A stretch of 64,000 nucleotides of DNA from Stackebrandtia albiflava (GTDB taxonomy: Bacteria > Actinomycetota > Actinomycetes > Mycobacteriales > Micromonosporaceae). Of the stretch, positions 50,597-61,400 are shown piece after piece. The translations under genes were made by a program, and so were the position numbers. Each line of letters begins with the position of its first letter. Positions within the stretch are counted from its first letter, which is position 1. Under the pieces are notes generated by a model. It was not told the DNA's origin, did no database searches, and worked only from the letters and a program-made list of their open reading frames with translations. The DNA is taken from assembly GCF_007994225.1 (NCBI RefSeq), contig NZ_VLLL01000005.1:907956-971955 (forward strand), given 5' to 3'.

Positions 50597-53500
50597 TGTG
50601 AAAACCTCTCTAGGATCGCGGCCAGATCGTCGTCGTCGATCCGGGCGAGGGGGAAGTCCTGGGGGGTCGGGGCGATGCCGGCGGTGATCTCGGTGGCCCC
50701 GGCGATCACGTCGCGCAGGACCGCCAGCATCCGGTCGGCGAGCCGCCTGATCGTCGACTCGTCGTGCAGTTCGGCCGAGTACGCGAAGTCGACGCCGAAC
50801 CGGCCGTCCCGGATGTCGGAGTTGACCTCCAGGACGTGCCCGCGACGGCCCAACGGGCTCATCGCGCCGCCGCGTGACTCACCCGGGTCGGCGTAACGGC
50901 CCATCCCCGGCACGTGGGGGGCGAACTGTCCCAGGTAGTTGAAGATGATCTGTGGTTCCGGAACCGCCGCGAGGGCCTCCCGGGTGCTCTCGTCACCGAG
51001 ATGGCGCAGCAGGCCGTACCCGATTCCGTGGTTGGGGATCTCGGCGAGCCGGTCGCCGATCGAGATGAGGGTCTCCGGAAGGTCGGCAGCCGGGTCGGTG
51101 CGCAACTCGACCGGGAACATGCTCGTGAACCAGCCCACCGTCCGCGACAGGTCCACGTCCGCGAACAGGTCCTCCCGGCCGTGCCCCTCCAGACTGACCG
51201 ACAGGGCGTCGTCGCCGGTCCATTCCCGGACCGTCACGGCCAGCGCCGTCAACAACGCGTCGTTGATCTGGGAACCGAACGCCCGGGGCACATCGCGCAG
51301 CAGCGCGTCGGTCTCCGAAGGCGTCAGGTTCGCAGTGACCACGCGCCGCGACTGCAGGGTGTTCTCGCCGTCCCGGTCGCGGGGCAGCCGACCGGACGCC
51401 CGGGGCCGCGCCCAGTAGCCGAGTTCCTCGACGGCCTTGGGAGAGGTCGCGAGTTCGCGCAGCCGTAGACTCCACTCCCGGAACGAGGTGGTCTTGACCG
51501 GGAACACCGGCCGGACGCCGCGGGCCGACTGAGAGTAGGCGAACCCCAGATCCTCCAGCAGGATTCGCCAGGAGACGCCGTCGACGACCAGATGATGGAC
51601 CGTCAGCAGGAGACGTTGTCCGCGTGCCCCCACGTCCACCAGGACCGCCCGCACGAGCGGACCGTCGAGGAGCCGGAGGCCGCGCTGGGCCCCGGCGAAC
51701 TCCTCGGTGATGGCGGCCGTAGTCGCCGCCACGTCGAGACCGGAGAGGTCTCGGTGGATCACCACCGCGTCCCCCACGTCGTCCGCGTGGAACTGGCGCA
51801 CCCCGTCCCGCCCCGACTGGAACCGCATCCGCAGCACGTCATGGTGGTCGGCGACGCTCCGCAGCGCCCGTTCCAGGACGTCCGGTTCGAGTCCGTCGGT
51901 CTCCAGGAGTACGGACTGGTTGAAGTGGTGGGGTTCGGCGCGGTCGGTGTCGAAGAACCAGTGCTGCACCGGTGTCAGCGGCACGTCCCCGGTGACCCTG
52001 CCCTGTTCGGCGCGGATGGTACCGGCCGGCAGTGCGTTCGCGGCGAGGGCGGCCACAGTCTGGTGTTGGAACACCATGCGAGGCGTCAGGTGCAGTCCGT
52101 ACCGCTTCGCCCGTGCGATGACCTGGATGCTCAGGATCGAGTCGCCACCCAGTTCGAAGAAGTTGTCGTGGACCCCGACCCGTTCGACCCGCAGCAGTTC
52201 ACCCCAGATCTGCGCGATGGCGATCTCCGCGGGGGTGGTGGGGGGTTCGTGGTCGTCACCCGGGCGTTCGAGTGCACCCTTCGGTGCGGGAAGCGCCTTC
52301 GTGTCGACCTTCCCGTTGGGTGTCAACGGGAGTGAGTCGAGCCGCACCAGCGCGGTCGGGACCATGTACTCGGGCAGCCGTCGCGTCAGCGCGGCGTGCA
52401 GGGTCGTGGTGTCGGGGGCGTCGGTGCCGGTGACGTAACCGACCAGGCGCTTCTCGCCGGGGGAGTCCTGCCGGACGACCACGGCCGCCGCCGTGACGCC
52501 GGGCCGGTCCCGCAGCGCCGCCTCGATCTCACCGAGTTCGATGCGATATCCGCGCAGCTTCACCTGGTCGTCGATGCGGCCCACGAATTCGAGGTGGCCG
52601 TCCGGCAGCCACACGGCCAGGTCACCGGTGCGGTACACGCGTCCGGGGCCGAACGGATCCGGCGTGAAGCGCCGCGAGGTGAGGTCGGGCCGGCGGTGGT
52701 ATCCCCGGGCCACGCAGACTCCGCCCAGCAGGGCCTCACCGGGCACGCCCGGCGGCACCGGCCGGTCGTACTCGTCGACGATGTAGACCTTCGTGTTCTG
52801 GATCGCCCGTCCGCAGTGGACGGCCTTGCGGTCGAGCGGCGTCCGGATCGTGGTGGCGCTCATGACGTTGGCGACCGAGCCCTCGGTGGCACCGTATTCG
52901 TTGGTGATGGTCACGTCGACGTCGCTGACGGCGATGATCCGGCGCGCGAGCGCCGACGTCAGCTCCTCGCCGCCGGCCACGATCGAGTGGATGCGCAGCC
53001 GTCGTCCCGTCTGTTCCGCCGCGGTCGTCAACAACTCCAGATGCGACGGCGTCGCCTTCAGGAAACTGGTGTCCGCGCCGTCGAGAAGTGCGTCCACCGT
53101 GGAGTCGAAGACGCCGTGGTGCCCGTCGTCGACGACCGGCACGACGATGGGAAGTCCCTGGATCAGGGGGAGGAAGAGTGCCGTGATGGTCAGGTCGAAG
53201 GTGATCGACGAGTACAGGAAGGTGCCGACGTCGCCCCGGGCCGGGTACGCGGTGTCGCACCAGTGTAGGTAGTTGACGACGCCGTGGTGTTCGAGCATGA
53301 CGCCTTTGGGCCGTCCCGTGGAACCCGACGTGTAGATCACGTACGCCAGGTCGGCGGGACCGGCCGTCGCGGGCGGGTCGTCGGTGGAGACCTCCCGCAG
53401 GCGCGGCCACTCGGTGTCCAGCGTGATGACGTCCGCGCCCGTGGCGGGCAGCCCGCGCGCGATGTCACAGGTCGTGATGACGACGGGAGCCTCGGTGTCG

Positions 53501-56500
53501 GCCAGCATGAACTCCAGTCGCGCCATTGGGTACGAGGGGTCCAACGGGACGAAGGCGGCTCCGGCCTTCAAGACCGCCAGCAGGCTGATCACCGCGTCGG
53601 GGCTGTGTTCCAGGCACACCGCGACCAAATCACCCGGTCCGGCGCCCCCCTCGCGCAGCCGGTGGGCGAGTTGGTTGGCGCGCGCGTTCAGTTCCCGGTA
53701 GGTCCACTCCTCGTCTCCGTACCGGACGGCGACGGCGTCGGGTACGGCCCGGGCACGTTCCTCTATCAGCCGGTGGATCGTCTTGTCGGCGGGGAAGTCG
53801 GCCTCGGCGCGGTTCCACTCCGACACCACCGCGGCCCGTTCGTCGGCGTCGATCATGGTCAGCCGCCCGACACGTCGGTGTGCGGGGGCGGAGCCGAGCG
53901 CGGCGGCGAGATTGCCCAGGTGCCGCGCCATCCGCTCCACGGTGGACCGGTCGAACAGGTCGGTGGCATACGCGAACTGACCGGTGAGCCGGTCGCCGTC
54001 GTCCGACATGGTGAGTGTCAGATCGAACTTGGTCTTCCCACTGTGGGGCGAGAACGGTTCGACGTCGCAACCGGGCAGCCGCCAACCGGTTCCCGATCCG
54101 CCGTTGTGTAGTACGAACATGGTTTGGAAGAGGGGGTTGCGGGAGAGGTCGCGGTCGGGGGTGAGTTGTTCGACGAGTTTTTCGAAGGGGAGGTCCTGGT
54201 GGGTGTAGGCGTCGAGTGAGTGGTCTCGGATTCGGGTGACGAGTTGTTCGACGGTGGGGTCGTCCGACAGGTCGGTGCGCATGACGAGGGTGTTGACGAA
54301 GAATCCGACGAGGTTTTCTATGTCGGTGTGGTTGCGTCCGGCGATGGGGGTTCCCACGGCGATGTCGGTCTGTCGGGTGTACCGCGACAGGAGGACCTGG
54401 AACGCGGCGAGTCCCGTCATGAACAACGACGCGCCGTGGCGTGCCGCGAGTCGTCGAAGACCCGTCACCGTCTCCGGCGGCAGCACCGTGTCGACCCTGC
54501 AGCCGTCTCCGGTGCGGGTCGCGGGGCGGGGCCGGTCGGTGGGCAGTTCGAGTGGTTCCAGGCCGGCCAGTCGCTCGGTCCAGTAGGACAGTTGCCGGTC
54601 CAGGAGGTCACCGGTGAGGTGATCGCGCTGCCAGGCGGCGAAGTCGGCGTACTGCACCGGCAGGGCCGGCAAGCCGGCCTCGTCACCCGACGACACGGCG
54701 CGATACGCCGCCTCCAGTTCGGTGGCGAGGACTCCCACCGACCAGCCGTCGGACACGATGTGGTGCATCACCAGCAGGACCAGGTGTTCACCGTCCGACA
54801 CTCGCACGACGGACAGGCGGAGCGGTGGTTCACCGGCCAGATCGAACCCGGTCCGCGCCCGGTCGGCGATGACCTGCTCGGCCCGCCGTCGGCCGTCCGG
54901 CTCCGCCGACAGGTCGGTGAACTCCGCGGTGACCCTGGCCGGCGGATCGATCACCTGTGCCGGCCTGCCGTGCTCGTCGGCGACGAACCGGGTGCGCAGC
55001 ACCTCGTGCCGCGCCACGATCGTCGACACGGCCGCCTCCAGCGCCGCGACGTCCAGGTCCCCCGACACCCGCATGGCGAACGGCACCAGGTACTCCGCGC
55101 CGCCCGGATACAGCTGGTCGAGGAACCACAACCGCTGCTGCGCGAACGACAACGGCAGACCGTCGCCGCGGTCGGCGGTGGGGATGGCCGAGGTCGTGGC
55201 GGACCCGGCGGCGTCCAGCACGGCGGCGAGGGACGCCACGGTCGGATTCCCGAACAGGTCTCGAACGGTGACCTCGGTCCCCAGTGTCCGGCGCAACCGG
55301 GACACCGCCTGTGTCGCGAGGAGCGAGTGGCCCCCCAGTGTGAAGAAGTCGTCGTACGCACCGATCTCGTCGCGGCGCAACACCTCCGACCACACGCGGG
55401 CGACGAGCGCCTGGGTCGGCGTGGCCGGTGGCACGTGGCGGTCCGCGTCGCCGTCACGGCCGGCCTCCGGGGCCGGCAACCGGCCGCGATCGATCTTCCC
55501 ATTGGGGGTCAACGGGATCGACTCGATCCGGACGAAGGCGGCCGGGATCATGTAGTCCGGTAGGGAATTCCGCAACCGTGCGCGCACCGTCGTGGTGTCC
55601 GGTGGGGCGTCGGTGACCAGGTAGGCGACCAGCCGCTTGTCGCCGGGATCGTCCTCGCGGACGACCACCGTGGCGGCCGAGATCGCGGGATCGGCGAGGA
55701 GCGCGGTCTCGATCTCGCCCGGTTCGATCCGGTGGCCACGCAGTTTGACCTGTTGGTCCATCCTGCCGAGGAACTCGATCTCGCCGTCGGGCAGTCGTTT
55801 CACGAGGTCGCCGGTGCGATAGAGGACACCCGGCCCGAACGGGTTGTCGACGAACCGCTCGGCGGTCAGCTCCGGCCGGCCACGGTAACCACGGGCGACC
55901 CCCGGCCCGCCGATGAGCAGTTCGCCGGCCACGCCGGTCCCGGTCGGCCGCATCCGCGAATCCACCACGTAGGCCGTCGTGTTCCGGATGGGGCTGCCGA
56001 TGGGTTGCGTCGCGGTCGTCTCGTGGCGTCCCGGCGTGACCCGGTACGCCGTGGCGAAGGTGGTGGTCTCGGTCGGTCCGTACACGTGGACGACGGTGGG
56101 GGCCGAGCCGCCGCGCGCGGCCAGTCGGTCCGCGGTGCCGCGGTCCACGGCCTCGCCGCCGTACAGGACGGTGTTCAGGCCGTCGAACACGCCCGGGTCG
56201 TCCGACAGGTGTTGGTGGAACAGCGCGGCCGTCAGGAACATCGCGGTCACGCCGTGCCCGCGCAGTGCCGCCTTGAGCGCCGGGGTGTCCACCACGGTGT
56301 CCTTGTCTATGACGGCGATGGTCGCACCGTGGACCAGCGCCGCCCAGCACTCCCACGTGAAGGCGTCGAACGCGCCGTTGGACGCCTGCGCGACCACGTC
56401 ACCGGGACCGATCTCGGCGTAGTCGTTGTGTACCAGGCGGTTGACCGCGCGATGCGGGATCTGCACACCCTTGGGTGTTCCGGTTGACCCGGAGGTGTAC

Positions 56501-58422
56501 ACGATGTACGCCAGGGTGTCCGGGGCCGCGACCGCCGGAGGCGGCGTGGCTGGACCGTCGTCCGTGGGTAGGGCGTCGAGGACGACCGGGGTCGCGGTCG
56601 TGGCGGGTAGGGCGTCGACCAGGCCGCTGGTGGTCACCACCACGGGAGCTCCGGAGTCGTCGAGCATGTGCGCGAGCCGGTCGGGGGGATAGTCCAGGTC
56701 GAGCGGCACGTAAGCGCCGCCGGTCTTGAGGACGGCCAGCACGGTGGTGATGAAGTCGGCCCCACGTGGCAGATGGACCCCCACCGGAACCTCATGGCCG
56801 GCGCCCGCCTGTACCAGGTGGTGGGCGAGTCGGTCGGCGGACTCGTCGAGGGCGGCGTAAGTCAGCGAGGTGTCGCCGTCCACCACGGCCACGGCGTCCG
56901 GCTGTTCGGTGGCCCGCTGTTTGACCAGCCGGTCGATCGAGAGGTGTTCGGGATGCGCGAACACGGTGTCGTTCCAGGTGTCCAGGAGCAGTTCCCGCTC
57001 GTCGGCCGAGCACATGTCCAGTGCGTCCGTCCTCGTCGACGGACTGGAACCGAACGCGCGGGCCAGGTTGCGGAAGTGCTCGGCCATACGGGCGATCGTG
57101 GCGGCCTCGAAGAGGTCGGTCGCGTACGCGAAGTGACCGGTGAGCCCGTCCCCGTCCTCCACCAGGGTCAGGGTGAGGTCGAACTTCGTGGTTCCGGTGG
57201 AGACCGGAATGGGCGTCAGTTCGCAGCCGGTGAGCCGCCATGTCTCGTTCCCGGTGCCGCCGACGTCGCCGCCGCCGGTGGCGGCGCTCTGTAGTACGAA
57301 CATGGTTTGGAAGAGGGGGTTGCGGGAGAGGTCGCGGTCGGGGGTGAGTTGTTCGACGAGTTTTTCGAAGGGGAGGTCCTGGTGGGTGTAGGCGTCGAGT
57401 GAGTGGTCTCGGATTCGGGTGACGAGTTGTTCGACGGTGGGGTCGTCGGTCAGGTCGGTGCGCATGACGAGGGTGTTGACGAAGAATCCGACGAGGTTTT
57501 CTATGTCGGTGTGGTTGCGTCCGGCGATGGGGGTTCCCACGGCGATGTCGGTCTGTCGGGTGTACCGCGACAGGAGGACCTGGAACACCGCCAGGCAGGC
57601 CATGAAGAGCGAACCACCCTGCGCGGCGGCGACGGCTCGCAGGCCCGCGGTCACCTCCGGCGACAGCGCGAACGAGACCCCGCCGCCGTCTCCGGTGCGG
57701 GTCGCGGGGCGGGGCCGGTCGGTGGGCAGTTCGAGTGGTTCCAGGCCGGCCAGTCGCTCGGTCCAGTAGGACAGTTGTGAGTCCAGTGCCGCCCCGGACA
57801 GCCGTTCGCGCTGCCAGACCGCGAAATCGGCGTACTGCACGCCCACGTCGGGCAGCGCAGGGTCCTCACCGGTCGTCGCGGCGGTGTAGCAGCGGTCGAG
57901 TTCGCCCGCCAGGATCCCCGCCGACCAGCCGTCGGCCGCGATGTGGTGCAGGACGACGAGCAGTACGTGGCGACCGGGGGACTGACGCAGGACCGTGACA
58001 CGCAGCGGATGCTCTGCGGCCAGGTCGAAGGGGCGACCGACCTCGGCCGCGACGACGGCGCGAAGCGACTCGGGGTCGGTCGGCGCGTCCAGCCGGCTCA
58101 GTGTGAACGGACGGGCGGGGTCGGCCACCTGGATCGGCCGGCCCTCCTCGTCGGCGATGAATCGGGTGCGCAACACCTCGTGCCGCGCCACGAGCATCGT
58201 CACCGCCGTCTCCAGCGCCGCCACGTCCAGGTGGCCCGTGACCTGGAACCCGAACGGGATCACGTACTCGGTGGCGTCGGGTTCCAGCTGGTCTAGGAAC
58301 CACAACCTCTGCTGCGCGAACGACAACGGCGCACGACCGTCGCGGGACACGACCGGGATGCGGTGGGGAAGGTTCCCGTCCCGCATCCGGGCGAGTAGAC
58401 GGGACTCTATGGACTGTTTCAT
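50593..58422 (-). CDS. NRPS, two modules with epimerase: C-A-T-C-A-T-E
   Basis: 2,609 residues. C7 58360-57000, A7 56930-55480 (pocket DAWLLGVTFK, aliphatic-like), T7 near 55330, C8 55170-53840, A8 53780-52300 (DLTKVGEVAK, Asn/Asp-like), T8 near 52160 with GGDS (the form typical before an epimerase), E 51990-50700 with HHLVVDGVSW, EGHGRE, RTVGWFTSMFP and FNYLGQ. The residue of module 8 should be released as D. ATG 58422 has GAGGG seven bases upstream; 62 bases separate it from the upstream NRPS gene. Parts of both C domains are a shared cassette. Confidence 0.96.
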   Translation of the reverse strand: MKQSIESRLLARMRDGNLPHRIPVVSRDGRAPLSFAQQRLWFLDQLEPDATEYVIPFGFQVTGHLDVAALETAVTMLVARHEVLRTRFIADEEGRPIQVADPARPFTLSRLDAPTDPESLRAVVAAEVGRPFDLAAEHPLRVTVLRQSPGRHVLLVVLHHIAADGWSAGILAGELDRCYTAATTGEDPALPDVGVQYADFAVWQRERLSGAALDSQLSYWTERLAGLEPLELPTDRPRPATRTGDGGGVSFALSPEVTAGLRAVAAAQGGSLFMACLAVFQVLLSRYTRQTDIAVGTPIAGRNHTDIENLVGFFVNTLVMRTDLTDDPTVEQLVTRIRDHSLDAYTHQDLPFEKLVEQLTPDRDLSRNPLFQTMFVLQSAATGGGDVGGTGNETWRLTGCELTPIPVSTGTTKFDLTLTLVEDGDGLTGHFAYATDLFEAATIARMAEHFRNLARAFGSSPSTRTDALDMCSADERELLLDTWNDTVFAHPEHLSIDRLVKQRATEQPDAVAVVDGDTSLTYAALDESADRLAHHLVQAGAGHEVPVGVHLPRGADFITTVLAVLKTGGAYVPLDLDYPPDRLAHMLDDSGAPVVVTTSGLVDALPATTATPVVLDALPTDDGPATPPPAVAAPDTLAYIVYTSGSTGTPKGVQIPHRAVNRLVHNDYAEIGPGDVVAQASNGAFDAFTWECWAALVHGATIAVIDKDTVVDTPALKAALRGHGVTAMFLTAALFHQHLSDDPGVFDGLNTVLYGGEAVDRGTADRLAARGGSAPTVVHVYGPTETTTFATAYRVTPGRHETTATQPIGSPIRNTTAYVVDSRMRPTGTGVAGELLIGGPGVARGYRGRPELTAERFVDNPFGPGVLYRTGDLVKRLPDGEIEFLGRMDQQVKLRGHRIEPGEIETALLADPAISAATVVVREDDPGDKRLVAYLVTDAPPDTTTVRARLRNSLPDYMIPAAFVRIESIPLTPNGKIDRGRLPAPEAGRDGDADRHVPPATPTQALVARVWSEVLRRDEIGAYDDFFTLGGHSLLATQAVSRLRRTLGTEVTVRDLFGNPTVASLAAVLDAAGSATTSAIPTADRGDGLPLSFAQQRLWFLDQLYPGGAEYLVPFAMRVSGDLDVAALEAAVSTIVARHEVLRTRFVADEHGRPAQVIDPPARVTAEFTDLSAEPDGRRRAEQVIADRARTGFDLAGEPPLRLSVVRVSDGEHLVLLVMHHIVSDGWSVGVLATELEAAYRAVSSGDEAGLPALPVQYADFAAWQRDHLTGDLLDRQLSYWTERLAGLEPLELPTDRPRPATRTGDGCRVDTVLPPETVTGLRRLAARHGASLFMTGLAAFQVLLSRYTRQTDIAVGTPIAGRNHTDIENLVGFFVNTLVMRTDLSDDPTVEQLVTRIRDHSLDAYTHQDLPFEKLVEQLTPDRDLSRNPLFQTMFVLHNGGSGTGWRLPGCDVEPFSPHSGKTKFDLTLTMSDDGDRLTGQFAYATDLFDRSTVERMARHLGNLAAALGSAPAHRRVGRLTMIDADERAAVVSEWNRAEADFPADKTIHRLIEERARAVPDAVAVRYGDEEWTYRELNARANQLAHRLREGGAGPGDLVAVCLEHSPDAVISLLAVLKAGAAFVPLDPSYPMARLEFMLADTEAPVVITTCDIARGLPATGADVITLDTEWPRLREVSTDDPPATAGPADLAYVIYTSGSTGRPKGVMLEHHGVVNYLHWCDTAYPARGDVGTFLYSSITFDLTITALFLPLIQGLPIVVPVVDDGHHGVFDSTVDALLDGADTSFLKATPSHLELLTTAAEQTGRRLRIHSIVAGGEELTSALARRIIAVSDVDVTITNEYGATEGSVANVMSATTIRTPLDRKAVHCGRAIQNTKVYIVDEYDRPVPPGVPGEALLGGVCVARGYHRRPDLTSRRFTPDPFGPGRVYRTGDLAVWLPDGHLEFVGRIDDQVKLRGYRIELGEIEAALRDRPGVTAAAVVVRQDSPGEKRLVGYVTGTDAPDTTTLHAALTRRLPEYMVPTALVRLDSLPLTPNGKVDTKALPAPKGALERPGDDHEPPTTPAEIAIAQIWGELLRVERVGVHDNFFELGGDSILSIQVIARAKRYGLHLTPRMVFQHQTVAALAANALPAGTIRAEQGRVTGDVPLTPVQHWFFDTDRAEPHHFNQSVLLETDGLEPDVLERALRSVADHHDVLRMRFQSGRDGVRQFHADDVGDAVVIHRDLSGLDVAATTAAITEEFAGAQRGLRLLDGPLVRAVLVDVGARGQRLLLTVHHLVVDGVSWRILLEDLGFAYSQSARGVRPVFPVKTTSFREWSLRLRELATSPKAVEELGYWARPRASGRLPRDRDGENTLQSRRVVTANLTPSETDALLRDVPRAFGSQINDALLTALAVTVREWTGDDALSVSLEGHGREDLFADVDLSRTVGWFTSMFPVELRTDPAADLPETLISIGDRLAEIPNHGIGYGLLRHLGDESTREALAAVPEPQIIFNYLGQFAPHVPGMGRYADPGESRGGAMSPLGRRGHVLEVNSDIRDGRFGVDFAYSAELHDESTIRRLADRMLAVLRDVIAGATEITAGIAPTPQDFPLARIDDDDLAAILERFSQ
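52850..53353. repeat. 504-bp identical A-domain segment, copy 2
   Basis: Second copy of the segment at 48276-48779, offset 4,574 bases, same orientation. No mismatch seen. Confidence 0.9.
54107..54403. repeat. C-domain cassette, copy 1 (297 bp)
   Basis: Matches 57290-57586 with two mismatches (at the codons read as SDD versus TDD). In coding orientation it prefers CAA, CTC, AAA and GAA where flanking DNA prefers CAG, CTG, AAG and GAG. Confidence 0.85.
57290..57586. repeat. C-domain cassette, copy 2 (297 bp)
   Basis: Near-identical to 54107-54403, offset 3,183 bases, same orientation. Confidence 0.85.
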
Positions 58423-58484
58423 GACTTGACCCTCACTACCGGGATGGGACGGGACGGGACGACGTTGCCGGAGGACACGCCGGT

Positions 58485-61400
58485 TCAGATCGCGCCGGCC
58501 TCCTCGAACCGTCGCAGCAGTTCCACTCTGAGGTCGGCTATCGTGGGAGACAGGAAGACGTTGCGGAGGCCGACCCGGACCCCGGTCAGCATCTCCAGCT
58601 GGTTGACCATCTGCGTCGCGAGCAGCGAATGCCCCCCGAGCTCGAAGAAGTCGTCGTGTACCCCGACGGCCTCCACGCCGAGCACGTCCGACCAGACGCC
58701 GGCCAGGATCTCCTCCATCTCGTTGCGAGGAGCGACGTACCGGGAGTCGTCCCGGTCGTTGCCCGGTGAGGGGACCGGGAGCGCGGCACGGTCGATCTTC
58801 CCGTTGGCGTTCACCGGTACCTCGTCGAGCGCCACGAAGGCGGCCGGCACCATGTAGTCGGGCAACCGACGTTTGAGGAAGGTCCGCAGCGTCGCCGGTT
58901 CCGGTGCGTCGTCGCAGACGACGTACGCCACCAACCGCCGGTCGCCGGGTACGTCCTCCCTGAGAACCACGACGGCGGAGGACACCTGTGGGTGCGCCGT
59001 CAGCGCGGCCTCGATCTCACCGAGTTCGATGCGGAGACCTCGCAACTTGACCTGCCCGTCGAGCCTTCCGATGAAGTCGAGCCGTCCGTCGGGCAGCCAC
59101 CGCACCACGTCACCGGTGCGGTACACCCGCCCCGGCCCGAACGGGTCGTCGACGAACCGCTCCGCCGTCAACTCCGGACGGTTGAGGTAGCCGCGCGCCA
59201 GACCGACTCCGCCGATCCACAACTCGCCCGGCACTCCCACCGGCACGGGGTTGTGGTGCCGGTCCACCACGTAGACCCGGGTGTTCTCGATCGGCCGGCC
59301 GATCGGCACGGCACCGGACACCGGGCCGTGCAGGATGTTCGCCGTCGAGGTGACGGTGGCCTCGGTGGGACCGTAGCTGTTGGCCAACGGGACCGACGTC
59401 GCACGGAACCAGCGGTCGACGGCGGTCGGCGAGACCGCCTCGCCGCCGACGATCATCAGCCGGAACCGCTCTCCGAGACCGCCCTGCCGCGCCTCGATGT
59501 GGGGCAGCATCGCCTCCCACACCATGGGCGTGATCTCGGTGAGCGTCACGTCGTGCTCGCGGATGAGTTCGACCAGGCCGAGCGGTGACCAGTCGTCACC
59601 GCGCAGCACCAGTCTCGCCCCGGTCGCCAGCGTCGCGAAGGTGTGCTCCACCGACACGTCGAACACGACCGAGGCCGTCAACAGCACCACGTCGTCCTCG
59701 GTGAGTCCGTTGTGGCGCCCGTGGAGGAGACTCACGACTCCGCCGTGTTCCAGGAGTACCCCCTTCGGGGTGCCGGTGGAGCCGGAGGTGTAGATGACGT
59801 ACGCCAGGTTCTCCGGCGTGGCCGTGGCGGGCGGGTCTTCGACGCGCCCGGAGGGCGGCTCCGAGTCGTCGTCGAGGACGAGGAGGCGTGCCGCCGTCTC
59901 CGGCAGGCGGTCGCGCAGCCCGGTGCAGGTGACCAGGACCGGCGCGGCCGTGTCGGTGAGCATGAACTCCAGTCGCGCGGTGGGGGAGTCGGGGTCCAAG
60001 GGCAGGTAGGCGGCACCGGACTTGAGGATGCCGAGCATCGCCACGATCATGTCCAGGCCACGTGGCAGGCACAGTCCCACGATCGTGTCCGGCCCGGCTC
60101 CCAGATCCCGCAGCCGGTGGGCGAGCCGGTTGGCGGACTCGTTCAGCCGCCCGTACGTCAACGACTCGTCGCCCGCGACAACCGCGATCCGGTCGGGATG
60201 GCGGGCCACCCGTTCCTCCACCAGCCGGTGGATCGTCTTGTCGGTGGGACGGTCGTGAGCGGTGTCGTTCCACTCCACCAACAGTGTGTGGCGCTCGGCG
60301 TCGGTCATGAGCGGCAGCCGGCTCACCGGGGTGTCCGGATCACAGGTCGCGATCGCGGAGGCCAGGGTCGTGAAGTGCCGGGCCATCCGTTCGGCGGTCG
60401 ATCTGTCGAACAGTTCCGTCGCGTAGTCGAGGTGACCCTCGATCACGTCGCCCCTCTCCACCATGGTGAGGTTGAGATCGAACTTGATGGTCCCGGTACC
60501 GAGCGGAAGTCGCTCCACCTCGCAACCCCGCAGGCGCCAGGCGGTGCCCGATTCCTGGGCGGTCTGGAGCACGAACATCGTCTGGAACAGGGGGTTGCGG
60601 GACAGGTCGCGGTCGGGGGCCAGTTCTTCGACCAGCCGGTCGAACGGCAGGTCCTGATGGGTGTACGCGTCCAGCGCGTGCCGCCGGACCTGGTCCAACA
60701 CCTCGGCCAGCGTCGGGTCGCCGGCGAAGTCGGTGCGCATCACCAGCGTGTTGACGAAGAACCCGATCAGATCCTCGATGTCGGCGTGGTGTCGCCCGGC
60801 GATGGGCGTTCCCACGGCGATGTCCGTCTGCGGTGTGTAACGCGACAACAGGATCTGGAAGGCCGCCAGTCCGGTCATGAACAACGACGTACGGTGTGAG
60901 GCCGTCAGGGTCCGGAGTCCGTTGACGGTCTCGGCGGGCAGGGTGAACCTCACCGAGTCCCCGGCGCCGTCGCGGACCTCGGGCCGTGGCCGGTCACACG
61001 GCAACTCCAGGGGCTCCAGGCCGCCGAGCCGCTCCCGCCAGTAGGCCAGTTGTTCACCGAGCGCGTCGCCGGTCAGGCGGTCGCGTTGCCAGGCGGCGAA
61101 GTCGGCGTACTGCACCGGCAGCGGCGGGAGCGTCGCCTCGGTGTCGTCCAGGGCGGCGGCGTACAGCCGTTCCAGTTCGCGGGCCATGACACCGGACGAC
61201 CAGCCGTCGGACGCGATGTGATGCACCGATATCAGGACCAGTGTGTCCTCATCGGACGAACGGACGACGGTGAGTCGCAGGGGTGTCTCGTTCGCCAGGT
61301 CGAAGGGGCGGCGGACATGCGCTGCCAACAGTTCCCGTGCCGCCTCCGGATCGTCCCCGGGTGCCTCGACCAGGTGCGCCGCCACGCGAGTCGGTGGATC

